Below are positions 54,114 through 64,000 of a DNA stretch of 64,000 nt, piece after piece. The notes under the pieces were generated by a model. The model saw nothing but the letters and a program-made list of their open reading frames with translations. It did no database searches and was not told the DNA's origin. The translations under genes and the position numbers were made by a program. Numbering within the stretch: the stretch's first letter is position 1; every line of letters begins with the position of its first letter. The stretch is taken from assembly GCF_037975245.1 (NCBI RefSeq), contig NC_092583.1, positions 4,311,264 to 4,375,263 on the forward strand. The letters run 5' to 3'. This stretch comes from Apostichopus japonicus. Lineage: Eukaryota > Echinodermata > Holothuroidea > Aspidochirotida > Stichopodidae.

Positions 54114-55784
54114 CTGGGGAATCAAATAAAGGAAATATATATACAATCATTGGTAAAGTTAAGCAGGTCATTGCCAGAATTTATTAAGCTCCAAAATGCA
54201 TTTTCCCTGCTACATTTGAAACATTTCCACTAACCTACGCTAACATCATGTTTTTGTATAATTAGAAACAAAGAAAACTTTGTGTCTGGGAATAATTTGG
54301 AATATTTAGAACGTTTAGGAATGTACATTAAGAGAACATTTTTGCCATTTTAGCACGCCAAGAGATGGCGGCAACACTTACGACCTTTAAATATCCACTG
54401 TGGAACTGTGAAAGTGAAAAGAATGCCGGGAAACTAGGCTACGAGCTTGAAAGAGGGAGCTCATCTTAATCGGCAAGACACAGCTTCCTTATTTTCACAC
54501 TAAAATGTATCAACACACGTGGTCTCAGAGACAGATAATAAATGCATTTTATTAGCCAAATTTTTAAATTAGTTTCATTCAATTTTTTATTAGTAAAGAA
54601 CTTCCGGCTTTTTAATGGGCTGGATTAATCAGACTTCAACTACTTCTATCTCTCTAGTCAAGTTAAGTCAACGAACAGTTAAGCATATAATTTATTATCA
54701 CAATAAAAACACGTAACGTTATTTTAAAGCTTCAAACTGAATTGATAATGAACAGATTGTTCATCTTAAACAAAATAAAACAAATGTAACCTGTCGGGCC
54801 CAATTCACTGAGTAGGTGTCCACTTATTCGGTGTACGATATTGATTTATAGATTATGGTTAATTTGCCAATAAGTTTTGTATAGAACAACTGCATATAGA
54901 ATAACATAATATCGACTCCTTTTTATCCCTCTTCCTTGAATCCGTCTCAGCAGCCATTTATTTTTCGAAGAAAATTCGCACAGACCCCTCGTGCCATTTG
55001 ATTAAGTAATTCAACAGTTACGTGCTCTCTTCACGAGGGCTTTACTAAATCGATCAGCTCGTTCTGATGGGTCCGCCGTATACTTTCGCTTGAAAGACCC
55101 CTATCATAGATGGGATTGTCTGTAGGACATGATACTCAGTTAGTATATCTATCCATGAATAGCTTACTGCAGGGTGAGTTTTCATAATCGCTATAGGTTG
55201 ACCAGTGGGAGCTAACGCCTGTCCCTAGAGACCAGTTTAACCCACGGAAGGGACATCCCTTTCATAGGGGAGAATATACACCATTGTGGAGAACAATAGA
55301 AAGTGTGAGGCTACGGCACCAGTGACGACTGCGTGGAGCCTACGAACAATAGGCTTCTACTAAAGGCTTTAGTGGGAAGGAGTTAAGCGAGCTAACTGCG
55401 TTAATCCTAAGTATATAGCTGATAGGAAAGTATATACAGCTTAGAAAATTGGCTTATTTGGATCAAAATAAACCGTGACTGAAGACCGATCGGTAATGCC
55501 AAACAGATAGAGAGAGAGAGAGGGAGAGAGATTTAATAGAAATTGAACAAGAAAACATCTTAATTGGCTTAACACTAATTGAGCACAAACGCCGGAAGCA
55601 GATACTATATAGTTGTAAGCTTGAAATTACTCACGTTACACTTATTGGAAGATTGACTTGATACCTTTTGCGTAACCAAAGTTGTAAACCGTGCAGGGAA
55701 TGGGAGGGGTGGGGTGGGTGTGGGGGTAGTGGAGTATGGTGAAGTCAAACGAAAGACACGAGATGCTGAAACCTGCTTCGAATT
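54114..55784. other. Wnt3 intron 1 or upstream region, no gene recognised
   Basis: The part from about 54950 to 55450 is noticeably less AT-rich than its surroundings and contains no open frame, repeat or RNA I can name. A (GA)n stretch lies at about 55507-55530. Confidence 0.5.
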
Positions 55785-55817
55785 TATGCAAGCAACGCCG
55801 TAATTTCGGATGTTATA

Positions 55818-55903
<86 letters not shown>

Positions 55904-55945
55904 CATATTACGTTTTCAATTATATATATATATATAGAAATATAT

Positions 55946-55986
<41 letters not shown>

Positions 55987-56019
55987 TATAACATCCGAAA
56001 TTACGGCGTTCCTTGCATA
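55785..56019. repeat. Long inverted repeat with (AT)n core
   Basis: The left arm 55785-55828 (TATGCAAGCAACGCCGTAAT, TTCGGATGTTATATATTTAT) is matched in inverse by 55976-56019 with essentially one mismatch. The ~150-bp centre is almost wholly AT dinucleotides around TATTACGTTTTCAATTA. The arms are non-repetitive, so the symmetry is not due to the microsatellite alone. It may be a fold-back transposon or a hairpin-forming site. Confidence 0.88.
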
Positions 56020-56040
56020 ATATATATATATATATATATA

Positions 56041-56125
56041 TAAATGAAAATCGTAATGAGTTTGAAAATCAAGAACAGTGAAAAAACTCTCAGCCTCCAC
56101 CGGGATTCGAACCACGGGCCTATAT
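56041..56125 (-). mobile_element. tRNA-derived SINE fragment
   Basis: Minus strand reads GTGGTTCGAATCCCGGTGG, a good pol III B box, followed by GAGGCTGAGAGTTTTTTCAC and a tRNA-unrelated stretch. The A-box side is replaced by (AT)n. It lies directly beside the AT-cored inverted repeat. Confidence 0.6.
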
Positions 56126-56129
56126 ATAT

Positions 56130-59100
56130 ATATATATATATATATATGAACTGTGTGTGGTTTCCTCGGTATCTTTTTCATATTCCATGTGACTTAAATA
56201 CCTAGAACTGTCAAAAGCATTGCTTTCATCTTTTGTTGAGTGTACAGAAAATGATTGAAATCGAGAAAAAACATTAAGGGTAATATCTGGTTCAAATATG
56301 TTTAGGGAAGCCATTCAATTGTTCCATTTTGAATGGAGAGATTAAGTTATCCCATTCATTCATAACAAACGGCTGTTGATAAAAGGTTGTGCAATAGAGA
56401 GCGCACCTGACTAACAAACACAACTCCAGGCATACATCTGTCATAACCTAGTTAGTTAGAGGGCTCAAAATATTCATCTATTTAAGGGAAAGTGCTCACA
56501 AAAAAAGGAATTTATTTTATTCGAAGAAGTCATAAGGTAAAAAAACACAGTCAGATTAACTAGGCTATTGGGATTTGATTTCCGTTCAAATTCCGCCCTC
56601 TTTAACATATTATTCTTGGGACCGTTTTTTCTTTCTTCTTTTTTTTCTGGGGTATAGGCCAATACGTGAATAGTACAAACAAACATATATAGTTCATTTC
56701 CACTATGATACATGTTCCATACAGCAACATACGATATCACCATACGTCGTACATATTAAATTTAACCTCACCTGAATATAAATCCAACGGAATTTAAATT
56801 CAAGTATATCTTTATAGGCAAGATTTAGCGATTAAAGAGGGATTGTTTTTGTTTTGGCATTCTTGCTGAAGTTGAACAAAATAACATATTTTGACAGAAC
56901 GATGGCATTTATATCCTATGATTGATTACAATTAGCATAAAGTTACAAAAAATGATGATTCTGACGTCATTTCATACGTCTGTCAAATGTTTAAAAGTTA
57001 TAAAAGATATTCGAAATCGAAACAGACACAGGAGCATAACCGACGATCACCCTTCTGGGTTTTTTTTTCCCTGTTATTCTTTTCTTTTCTTTCTATCCTG
57101 TTGTTGACATTTCGACATTTAAATTCTTCCCGTACGGTCGTGCACCTATTGAGTCAATTGGCTGTCAAATGGTTGAAGAGCGGATGGATGGCGACTTTTG
57201 TGACTTTGTATAAACTATTCAAAGTTTTGACAGAGATGGGATGGAGGGGAAAATAGATCGGGACAGATCACCCAAAACGCTCTCTGAGTAGGTAATCGTT
57301 TGAAATGTTTCACAAAGCTGCATGATGGACCTGCAGGACTGTCCGCTAAAATGCTCTATTGATTTCTTTTTTTTTTTTCTTTTGGAAATCAAATCTCTGA
57401 ATTTAACGCTTGACTAATTTGATACATGAAAAGGCTTTTGGTGGTTACAAAAAGGATATACTAAGAGAAGGCATCCTACGGTACATTAATCCAATGTTGT
57501 CACATGTGGCTTGGAAAAAAGGATGACGAAAGATCACTGAAAGTAGACCACACCTGTTTTCTTACATTTTCACACCTGAAGGGATTTCGATACTTTGTAA
57601 GAGACGGGAAAATGTGCAGTCGCGGTCTTTTACCTCCATGTTACCACCCCTAGGCCTGCCCCTGTGAACGGAGAAGCTCGCAACGAGCATCTCTGCTCGG
57701 TATTTGTATGTCAAAGAACAGTTAGCAGGGTGCTTAACATCATCTTGTGAAGCATTCTGCAACTCTTACAATTTCCTTACCCCAGCTTCTCACCCCATCC
57801 AGGTAATACTGTTTACTTTAGTACATCGACAGGGTCTGACGGAAGGGCGAGAGGGGATCTGGGGATTACATCCCGAGGCCCAGGGGATGACATCCGGGGG
57901 GCTGAGGGTCAATAAGAGGGCCTCAAGGAATGTGTGATAAAGTATAACTATAATGTATTCTCATGTTGATAATTAGAGTTACGGCGAGTTGAAGAGAAGT
58001 ACAGTTGTAATAGAAAAAGGCATTACGCAATACAAACACAGACTTACCCAATCAAGTGAAAGCTCTTGAACAATTGGTTTTTTTTTTTGCTCAAATTAGT
58101 TAATCGGTGTAGACGGACATGATTACAAATATTATTAAGGCCCTCTTACAACTTGAGTGTTTCGTGGTTCAGTTTCATTACCGATATTTTACCAAAACAG
58201 GCGTCAGCGGTCTGATATATTTGAGCTTTATTTTCATGATTGTTATATATAGACCATGAGTACAATAATTGTGTAAACACTCGAAAACTTGAAAACTCAT
58301 ATCGATGCTGTGAACAACATCCAACCGGGTGTTTCGTGCTGCTAAACTTCCATTAACCTTCAACTAGTTTCCCTATACTAAACCAGGCGTCAGAGATCTG
58401 ATACATTCGCATAGCATATTTCGTTGGGGTGGGGAGGGGAAGGGGGTTGAGATGAGTAAACGAATGTGTTAATTTATATAAGCTGATGTGTACGTATAAA
58501 AGATGAACGCAATCACGGAATCGTAGTGATGTTGTGAAAACAAACACACACAAAAACAGCCAGGTTTATTTCAATTAGATAAAACCGCCGAAATTGGCAA
58601 GCTTGTTGATATCGCGATATTTGTACCGTTTGTCAACTTGTAGCTCTGACAATAACAATGACAGGAGATACGTGAATAAAAAAGTCAAAACCACTTTCTT
58701 TCTTTTTTTGTTCCTTTCCATAAAAGAAGGTTAAAAAAAAGGGAACTTCTATGCCTATATTTACACGAAACTGAAGGAAGCGCCCGAGTATTTCTTTCTC
58801 ATGTAAACTAACCTGATCGTCTGATAAACGGTCCAACAGTTTTTATTAGCATTGGTGACGAGTCTCTATTGAAAGAATCTTAAATCAAGACATTTTAATG
58901 ACATACAACTCCGAAATATTCCTGCCACGCACATGTCAAGTTTACATACAACAGTTTGAAGAAAGCAGGAAGATATACGACACTGGTTGCTAGGTTCAAG
59001 TTAATGGGGTAGTGACAGATTATATAGCGTGTTGAATTTCGTGGAATTGGTAATATTGGTTTTACGATGCTAATATATCAGTGCTGCACCCTATTGAAAC

Positions 59101-60000
59101 AGGTACTGATAACCTTCTTGAGTAATCTTACATAACAGTCATCTTCTCAGTTAGCTTGGCAGAATCACAAAATGTCATTTTTCTCTTCTCGAACCTTTCA
59201 TGTTTGAATTAACCGTTAACTGTAATAATAATATTTCTACCACAAACGATATCAAATATTTTCTGAAGCTGACACTATATATGAATACAACATTACCGTC
59301 TGAAACAACCACAGGACATAATCGCACATACCGCCAAGAACGCCAGATCATCTACGTATTTTTGAGGGCATGATTTAAGTGATAATTTCTGACGGCTTTG
59401 TTCAAAGTTAAATACTTCATGCTTTCAACGTTCCTGTCTCGTAGACGCACACGTCGACATACTAACACATACATACAAACGTACCCACACGAAACGTCAA
59501 AAAAATTTCAACATCATTAATTGAGGGCGTGATAATTGTTTTTATATCTTAATAAACACTCAACGCCTTGAACTCAATAGCTGCATACAGGCTATATAGT
59601 TGTATACGAACTAAATAGTATAAAAAAAAGCATTTTAATAATATGCCGCAATAGAGAGGGGGAGAGATAGGAGGACTGTCCCTTTAAGAATTGTCGCCCA
59701 TCATTTTTACAATGTCTGCAAGTACCTCTTAAAATCACTTTTGTTTAAGAATAATTGTCACTCTGGTAAAATGGACGACTAAAGGGTCCAAAATATCACG
59801 GAAAAATGATTAATGTCTTGGTCTACACAAGGCGCGTTAATGCATGCCAGTGATGTATTATACACACCGAGTTACGACGACGAGAACGCTTGCTAACATG
59901 GCACATGAATTAACGTTACCCTTGTATATATTATCGTACATTTAATAAAAAACCGTCACGGTGATGTATATGAGTATGGCACGACTTCCCATCAAAACAT
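56130..60000. other. Region upstream of Wnt3, no gene recognised
   Basis: Searched for a minus-strand Wnt3 signal-peptide exon with a phase-2 donor; none was convincing. Perfect TGACGTCA at 56962-56969. Two imperfect copies of CCAGGCGTCAG.G.TCTGATA around 58195 and 58383 form a small local repeat. Confidence 0.5.
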
Positions 60001-60006
60001 ATTTCT

Positions 60007-60355
60007 CCGTACGGTGTATTATAACTATCATTAACCATTCTTGTCATGAAATACTCATATATTCAACACTCTTTAATATCCTCAGTTATGTCATTTCATT
60101 ACCTGTCGTAACACGTTTACCCATATTCACAACCACCCCCCCTCTCTCTCTCTCTCCCTTCCTCTCCCCCAGTTCCGTACGGTGTATTATAACTATCGTT
60201 AACCATTCTTTTCATCAAATACTCATATTTTCAACACTCTTTAATATCCTCAGCTATGTCTTTCCATCGCTGTCGTAACAATTTTACCCATATTCACACC
60301 CACCCCTCCCCTCTCTCCCACCCTCCCCCCTCTCTCTCCCTTCCTCTCCCCCAAA
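60007..60355. repeat. 168-bp tandem duplication ending in CT-rich tracts
   Basis: CCGTACGGTGTATTATAACT starts at 60007 and again at 60175. Each copy continues through CAACACTCTTTAATATCCTC and CCCATATTCACA to a C/T-rich run (about 60130-60170 and 60300-60353). Open frames here only read through the repeat. Confidence 0.92.
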
Positions 60356-60359
60356 TCGT

Positions 60360-61880
60360 CACTTTCATGTACCACATTCAGCAAGGAACATGTTTAGATG
60401 TGCTTCACTGGAACTTTCGCCTACATTTTATCTTAAGTCAACAAAAAGCGCATCAGGAACAGCATAATAAAGTTAGGTATAAACGTTCAATGGAGTTCCA
60501 CAATATGGAACCATAAAACATAACATGAAGTTTGTGGGACACAAAATTTTCCGCAGTGAACATGAACGGTTTACTACATGCTTATAGAGATAAAATGAAT
60601 TGGTTATATATTAGTTTGATGGGTTTCCAGTTTATGTAAATAAGATGTTTACGAGTTTGGGCGTTATGGATGTTGTAACGATTTCAAAATACAAGGTATA
60701 TATGAACGGGTATCAGTTACACGAAACTCTGATTCACACATTATGCGCTCATTTACTTTTTACAATTATCACACTGTCGGGTGGTTGTGGGATTTTATAA
60801 CTCTCATGTAGGGGTTCGGCCCCAAGAGAAATCATATGACGTCAAACGGTACGTTCTGAGGAATATTTAGACTATAAATTAGGTCAAAAATTAATCTAGA
60901 AGCAAGGTTGTGCCAAGAACTAGTGCAACCTTTTTTCTAATGTGCGGATGGAGGGGTTGAGGAGGGGGGGGTTTATCCTCCACCCCTGGGTCCGGGCCTT
61001 CATTGATACATACATGGATTTTGTTGAAAAATTATTCAGCTATCAAATATCAATTTTGTGTGCATCTCTTCCGTTCCATATCGGTATACTTAAATACGCA
61101 TTTAGTTTACACATAGTTGTAGTAAACCACGGATAATTAGCACTAATGGCTGATGGTCCCCGAGGTCAACCCCCATGGTGACCCAACTTTTGCGCCTTAA
61201 TCGTGTCAAGATGAAGCGATCTCGTGTAGGTCATCTTTCCCCCTGAAGTATTGGTTCCAAATTAAAGTCAGTTTCTGTTTCAGTGTTTGCGACCAATTCG
61301 GATGTATCACATACACAGATTGGTTGAGGTAACCGTTTCGGGTGTTTTGGTCTTTTATTTTATTAGTCCGATGGGTACAATCCGGATCAAAAAACAAAGA
61401 CATAAATCTATATTAACAGTGCTTGCTACATAAATGCCACTCAAAAGAAACCTTGATGGAGAAGACCGAATAATGCATTCCCGAAAGTATATATATGATA
61501 TGATTGCCAAAACTGGAAGTCTGGAAAATAGATTAGGGGAGGTCAAAAAACAGCACAAATAACCGGCTAGGCGAATGAACTCTGGTATATATAAAGATGG
61601 CGACAGACTATATCTGTGGCTGAACAGAGGAACGGATCATTTAAGTTTGGAAACATTTGCTTTAATCAAGGGGAGCGGAGGGGGGGGGGTGGTAAGAGAA
61701 GGATTGTAACATTGGTACATTCTCTTCTACACATTTTATTTCCAAATTTCATTGTAAGAAAGTTGGAAACTTTCTCCCGCCCCTCCCCCTCCCTCTCTAC
61801 ACAAAAAAAACCTTTTGTCTGTCTGAATTTCTCTCCCTCGGCTGAGAATATTTTTTTAAGTCAAACTTGACAAACAGCAA
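60360..61880. other. Intergenic, nothing recognised
   Basis: AT-rich with short poly-G stretches at about 60964 and 61681. Perfect TGACGTCA at 60837-60844. No coding or structural RNA signal seen. Confidence 0.5.
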
Positions 61881-61894
61881 AGAATTGCTTTGTT

Positions 61895-61985
61895 AGAATG
61901 GGATCCGGGAACAAATGACCTTAAGGTTAAAAGCCCCTATGCCCTATCTGTGCTCTATACCAACTGACTTATCCACCATGCACCA
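61895..61985 (-). repeat. tRNA-like (Lys-type) remnant
   Basis: On the minus strand GGATAAGTCAGTTGGTATAG resembles an A box, followed by a CTTTTAACC anticodon-loop-like stretch (TTT) and GTTCCCGGATCCC where a B box should be. Extra bases in the anticodon arm and the altered B box mean it is a pseudogene or SINE head. Confidence 0.4.
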
Positions 61986-62369
61986 GTCGGTTTTAGTTGT
62001 TCCTTTTAAAGTTAATTCATTCCCCTGTAACTGTTTTGGAACTCAACCGCATTCTTTGTTAGTCAAGACAAACTACAAAAGTTCGTAATTACATGACAAA
62101 AAGTATTGCGGTGCGCACATGTGATACTTTTTAAGTGAACTTGCCATGTACTTTTGATAAGCGATATAGAGTCATATGAATAAACATTTTTTTTTTTTTT
62201 TGGGGGGGGGGGGGTATTCTTCTGTTTAAAAGCATGCGAACATTCACCCTCATTGAAACAAAGCTAAATTAATTGCACTAACTAATTGAAACGAAGGCAA
62301 AGAGAAACCGCTCGAAATATGGAATTGATAGTAGTAGTAACGATGGTTTAGGACAATCTATTGTTAAGG

Positions 62370-62515
62370 GATTATATTAATATTAATATTGTTATTAATA
62401 TTTTTATGAATATTTTTATGAATTTTTTTATGAATTTTTTTTATGAATTTTTTTATGAATTTTGATATGAATTTTGATATATGATTTTGATATATGATTT
62501 TTATATGTTTTATTA
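62370..62515. repeat. ATGAATTTTT simple repeat
   Basis: Runs of TATGAATTTTT and TATATGATTTTGA units. The open frame on the minus strand across it is a low-complexity Lys/Ile artefact. Confidence 0.85.
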
Positions 62516-63034
62516 ATATTATTATCATTATGTTTTAGTAAAATAAATTGTATGATGTCATATGACAGAACGCCCTCTATTAACAAAGTTTTAGGATTAA
62601 GTGCGCCCTCCTTTTCCAAAGTTTTGAGAGAGAAACATGACACGTTGGCAACAAGTTCTGACATGATTGGCATTAACAGCGGGGGGTGTGTTAATGATTG
62701 AAAAGGTATCTTAATGAGGAGCTTAAGTAGAGTGCTCTTATGTAAGATGATAAGAATGATGGCGAAGCGGAAGTAAAGAAAGCTTTAGAAATGATTGCGA
62801 CGGATTATTGTAAAAAACCAATAATCACTTTGAAGATGGGATGAGGGTATTTTTCACTATACGGGTTTATTTGTGTCATAAGGAGACAGACGGACGTAGC
62901 TTAATTATGAAAGCAATGATTAAGGGGGGATAAGGGTACCCACGTGTATAACCTTATGTTTTTGATGGAAAAGGCTTACAGGCGTTTCATTGTTCTAAGA
63001 TTAAAAACAGAGATATTGGTGTGTTGTAAAACCC

Positions 63035-63070
63035 TTTATAAGATCACTCTGCATCGAAGCATCTCACTGT
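63035..63070 (+). promoter_or_regulatory. TATA box plus initiator for the PC4-domain gene
   Basis: TTTATAAG at 63035-63042 is followed 31 bp later by a CTCACTG initiator (A at 63066), the ideal spacing for a pol II start. Transcription would run through the 41-bp repeat array to the ATG at 63561. No other plus-strand gene is available to this promoter. Confidence 0.55.
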
Positions 63071-63095
63071 TCACATCGTTCCTCAGCCAATCTCA

Positions 63096-63525
63096 ACTCT
63101 TTGGACTTAGAATACTTTTGCTGTTCAACTATCTGAAAAGTTTGGACTTAGAATATTTTTGCTGTTCAACTATCTGAAAAGTTTGGACTTAGAATATTTT
63201 TGCTGCTCAACTACCTGAAAAGTTCGGACTCAGAATATTTTTGCTGCTTCCATCCTCTCAAAAGTTTGGACTTAGAATATTTTTGCTGCTCAACTATCTG
63301 AAAAGTTTGGACTTAGAATATTTTTGCTGCTCAACTACCTGAAAAGTTCGGACTTAGAAAATTTTGCTGCTTCCAACCTCTCAAAAGTTTGGACTTAGAA
63401 TATTTTTGCTGTTCAACTATCTGAAAGTTCGGACTTAGAATATTTTTGCTGCTTCAAACTTCTCAAAAGTTTGGACTTAGAACATTTTTGCTGTTTCAAC
63501 TATCTTAAAGTTTGGACTTAGTCAT
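63096..63525 (+). repeat. ~41-bp tandem repeat, about 10 units, with higher-order pattern
   Basis: Each unit starts TTGGACTTAGAATATTTTTG or TCGGACTTAG. Three endings occur: CTGTTCAACTATCTGAAAAG (A), CTGCTCAACTACCTGAAAAG (B) and CTGCTTCCAACCTCTCAAAAG-like (C). The order is roughly A A B C A B C A C A, a partial three-unit higher-order repeat. It occupies most of the predicted 5' leader of the gene at 63561. Confidence 0.93.
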
Positions 63526-63560
63526 TTTTACGGATTCTTGATTTGGACGACATTCATATC

Positions 63561-64000
63561 ATGGCTTCCTCAATCGAAACTTCGACGCTTTGTACCGATG
63601 ACTCTGTGCGTCAAGGCTTGAAGAGACTGCGCCGTCAAAACGCAGTGCCTTTGGACTTGAACATTATTAAAATGGCCAAATTGGCAAAAGATGTAACGCC
63701 ACCAACACCTCAAGACGAGGAAACCCGTCTACAATGGCCGAGCCCTACTAAGCGGTCGTCGCAGTCACCTCCACCAACGGTATCGCCATTGACAGAGGGT
63801 TACGACGAAGCTGGTTGCAAACCAACGCATGTGAGTAAACCTGCTCTGTTTCATCTCGAAGGCAATACGCATGTACAGTTACATACATTTCGTGGCAAGG
63901 CTTACGTTACCATAAGACAATTTTATAGCAAGGATGGATGTGATGCATTACTACCGGGAAAATCAGGGCTTACTTTATCCGTCAAACAGTGGGGTGAACT
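63561..64000 (+). CDS. PC4 (p15)-domain protein, 5' part, runs off the right edge
   Basis: Open for 146 codons from an ATG with a good Kozak context (A at -3, G at +4) to the window end. Residues 1-90 are polar and Ser/Pro-rich with a basic patch (KRLRRQ, 21-26). From about 97 to 146 the protein reads FHLEGNTHVQLHTFRGKAYV, then TIRQFY..DG, LPGKSGLTLS and KQW. This matches the beta-sheet part of the PC4 transcriptional coactivator fold (F.G..YV.IR..Y...G...PGK.G..L....W), which binds single-stranded DNA as a dimer. The final helix would lie past 64000. The human PC4 protein is about 127 residues, so this one is longer at its N-terminus. It may be a host gene or a mobile-element ORF; splice sites cannot be judged. 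Confidence 0.72.
   Translation, partial: MASSIETSTLCTDDSVRQGLKRLRRQNAVPLDLNIIKMAKLAKDVTPPTPQDEETRLQWPSPTKRSSQSPPPTVSPLTEGYDEAGCKPTHVSKPALFHLEGNTHVQLHTFRGKAYVTIRQFYSKDGCDALLPGKSGLTLSVKQWGE

Noticed and set aside
55736..56181. Long Tyr/Ile-rich open frames on both strands
   Set aside because: They read the (AT)n microsatellite and its inverted repeat arms; not proteins.
56765..56800. Minus-strand donor ATATTCAG|GTGAGG as the Wnt3 exon 1 end
   Set aside because: The splice donor is good, but the sequence before it gives no ATG-led signal peptide in a phase that fits exon 2.
57650..57700. Minus-strand MLVASFSVH segment ending in GGTG|GTAACA as the Wnt3 signal exon
   Set aside because: Ends in phase 1 while exon 2 requires phase 2, and the hydrophobic stretch is too short.

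Overview
The window is AT-rich metazoan nuclear DNA. It has large repeat-filled introns, canonical GT/AG splice sites, tRNA-derived SINE-like repeats and non-LTR and DNA transposon remnants. A Wnt3 gene and an intron-rich DNA ligase IV, with frequent short words such as 'taggcctac', suggest a non-vertebrate deuterostome, most likely an echinoderm (perhaps a sea cucumber). The phylum is an inference from family similarity and sequence style, not a database match.

Layout, left to right. (1) 1-6.2 kb: minus-strand 5' half of a DNA ligase IV gene (LIG4). Seven coding exons encode the N-terminal DNA-binding domain; the catalytic core lies beyond the left edge. Its introns hold a hAT-like transposon end and a 154-bp satellite. 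(2) 7.85-10.26 kb: plus-strand, single-exon gene for an 803-residue leucine-rich-repeat type I membrane protein with a tyrosine-containing tail, divergent from LIG4. (3) 13.77-42.96 kb: plus-strand ACAD11, reconstructed as 19 coding exons that join in frame to 780 residues: an APH/ChoK-like kinase domain fused to an acyl-CoA dehydrogenase, ending in a peroxisomal-type Ala-Lys-Leu. Its introns carry most of the window's mobile and tandem DNA, including a LINE reverse-transcriptase pseudogene split by a second transposon, a TTAA-flanked MITE whose sister lies upstream of the gene, hAT-like non-autonomous elements, an inverted pair of SINEs, and 71-, 74- and 120-bp tandem repeats. (4) 44-49 kb: gene-poor repeats, including four minus-oriented tRNA-like units. 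(5) 51.17-54.11 kb: minus-strand Wnt3, four exons covering everything except the signal-peptide exon; its 3' flank has a local duplication. (6) 54-63 kb: apparently non-coding DNA upstream of Wnt3, with a long AT-cored inverted repeat and several perfect TGACGTCA sites. (7) 63.03-64 kb: a plus-strand TATA/initiator promoter, about ten 41-bp tandem units and the start of an open frame with a PC4-type (transcriptional coactivator p15) domain, running off the right edge.

The genes look functionally unrelated (DNA repair, cell-surface recognition, fatty-acid catabolism, Wnt signalling, possible ssDNA binding), as is usual for a chromosome segment. The least expected items are the promoter-repeat-PC4 unit at the right end, the composite transposon nest in ACAD11 intron 15, the partial duplication of an ACAD11 exon with its splice donor, and the clustering of CRE palindromes around Wnt3.
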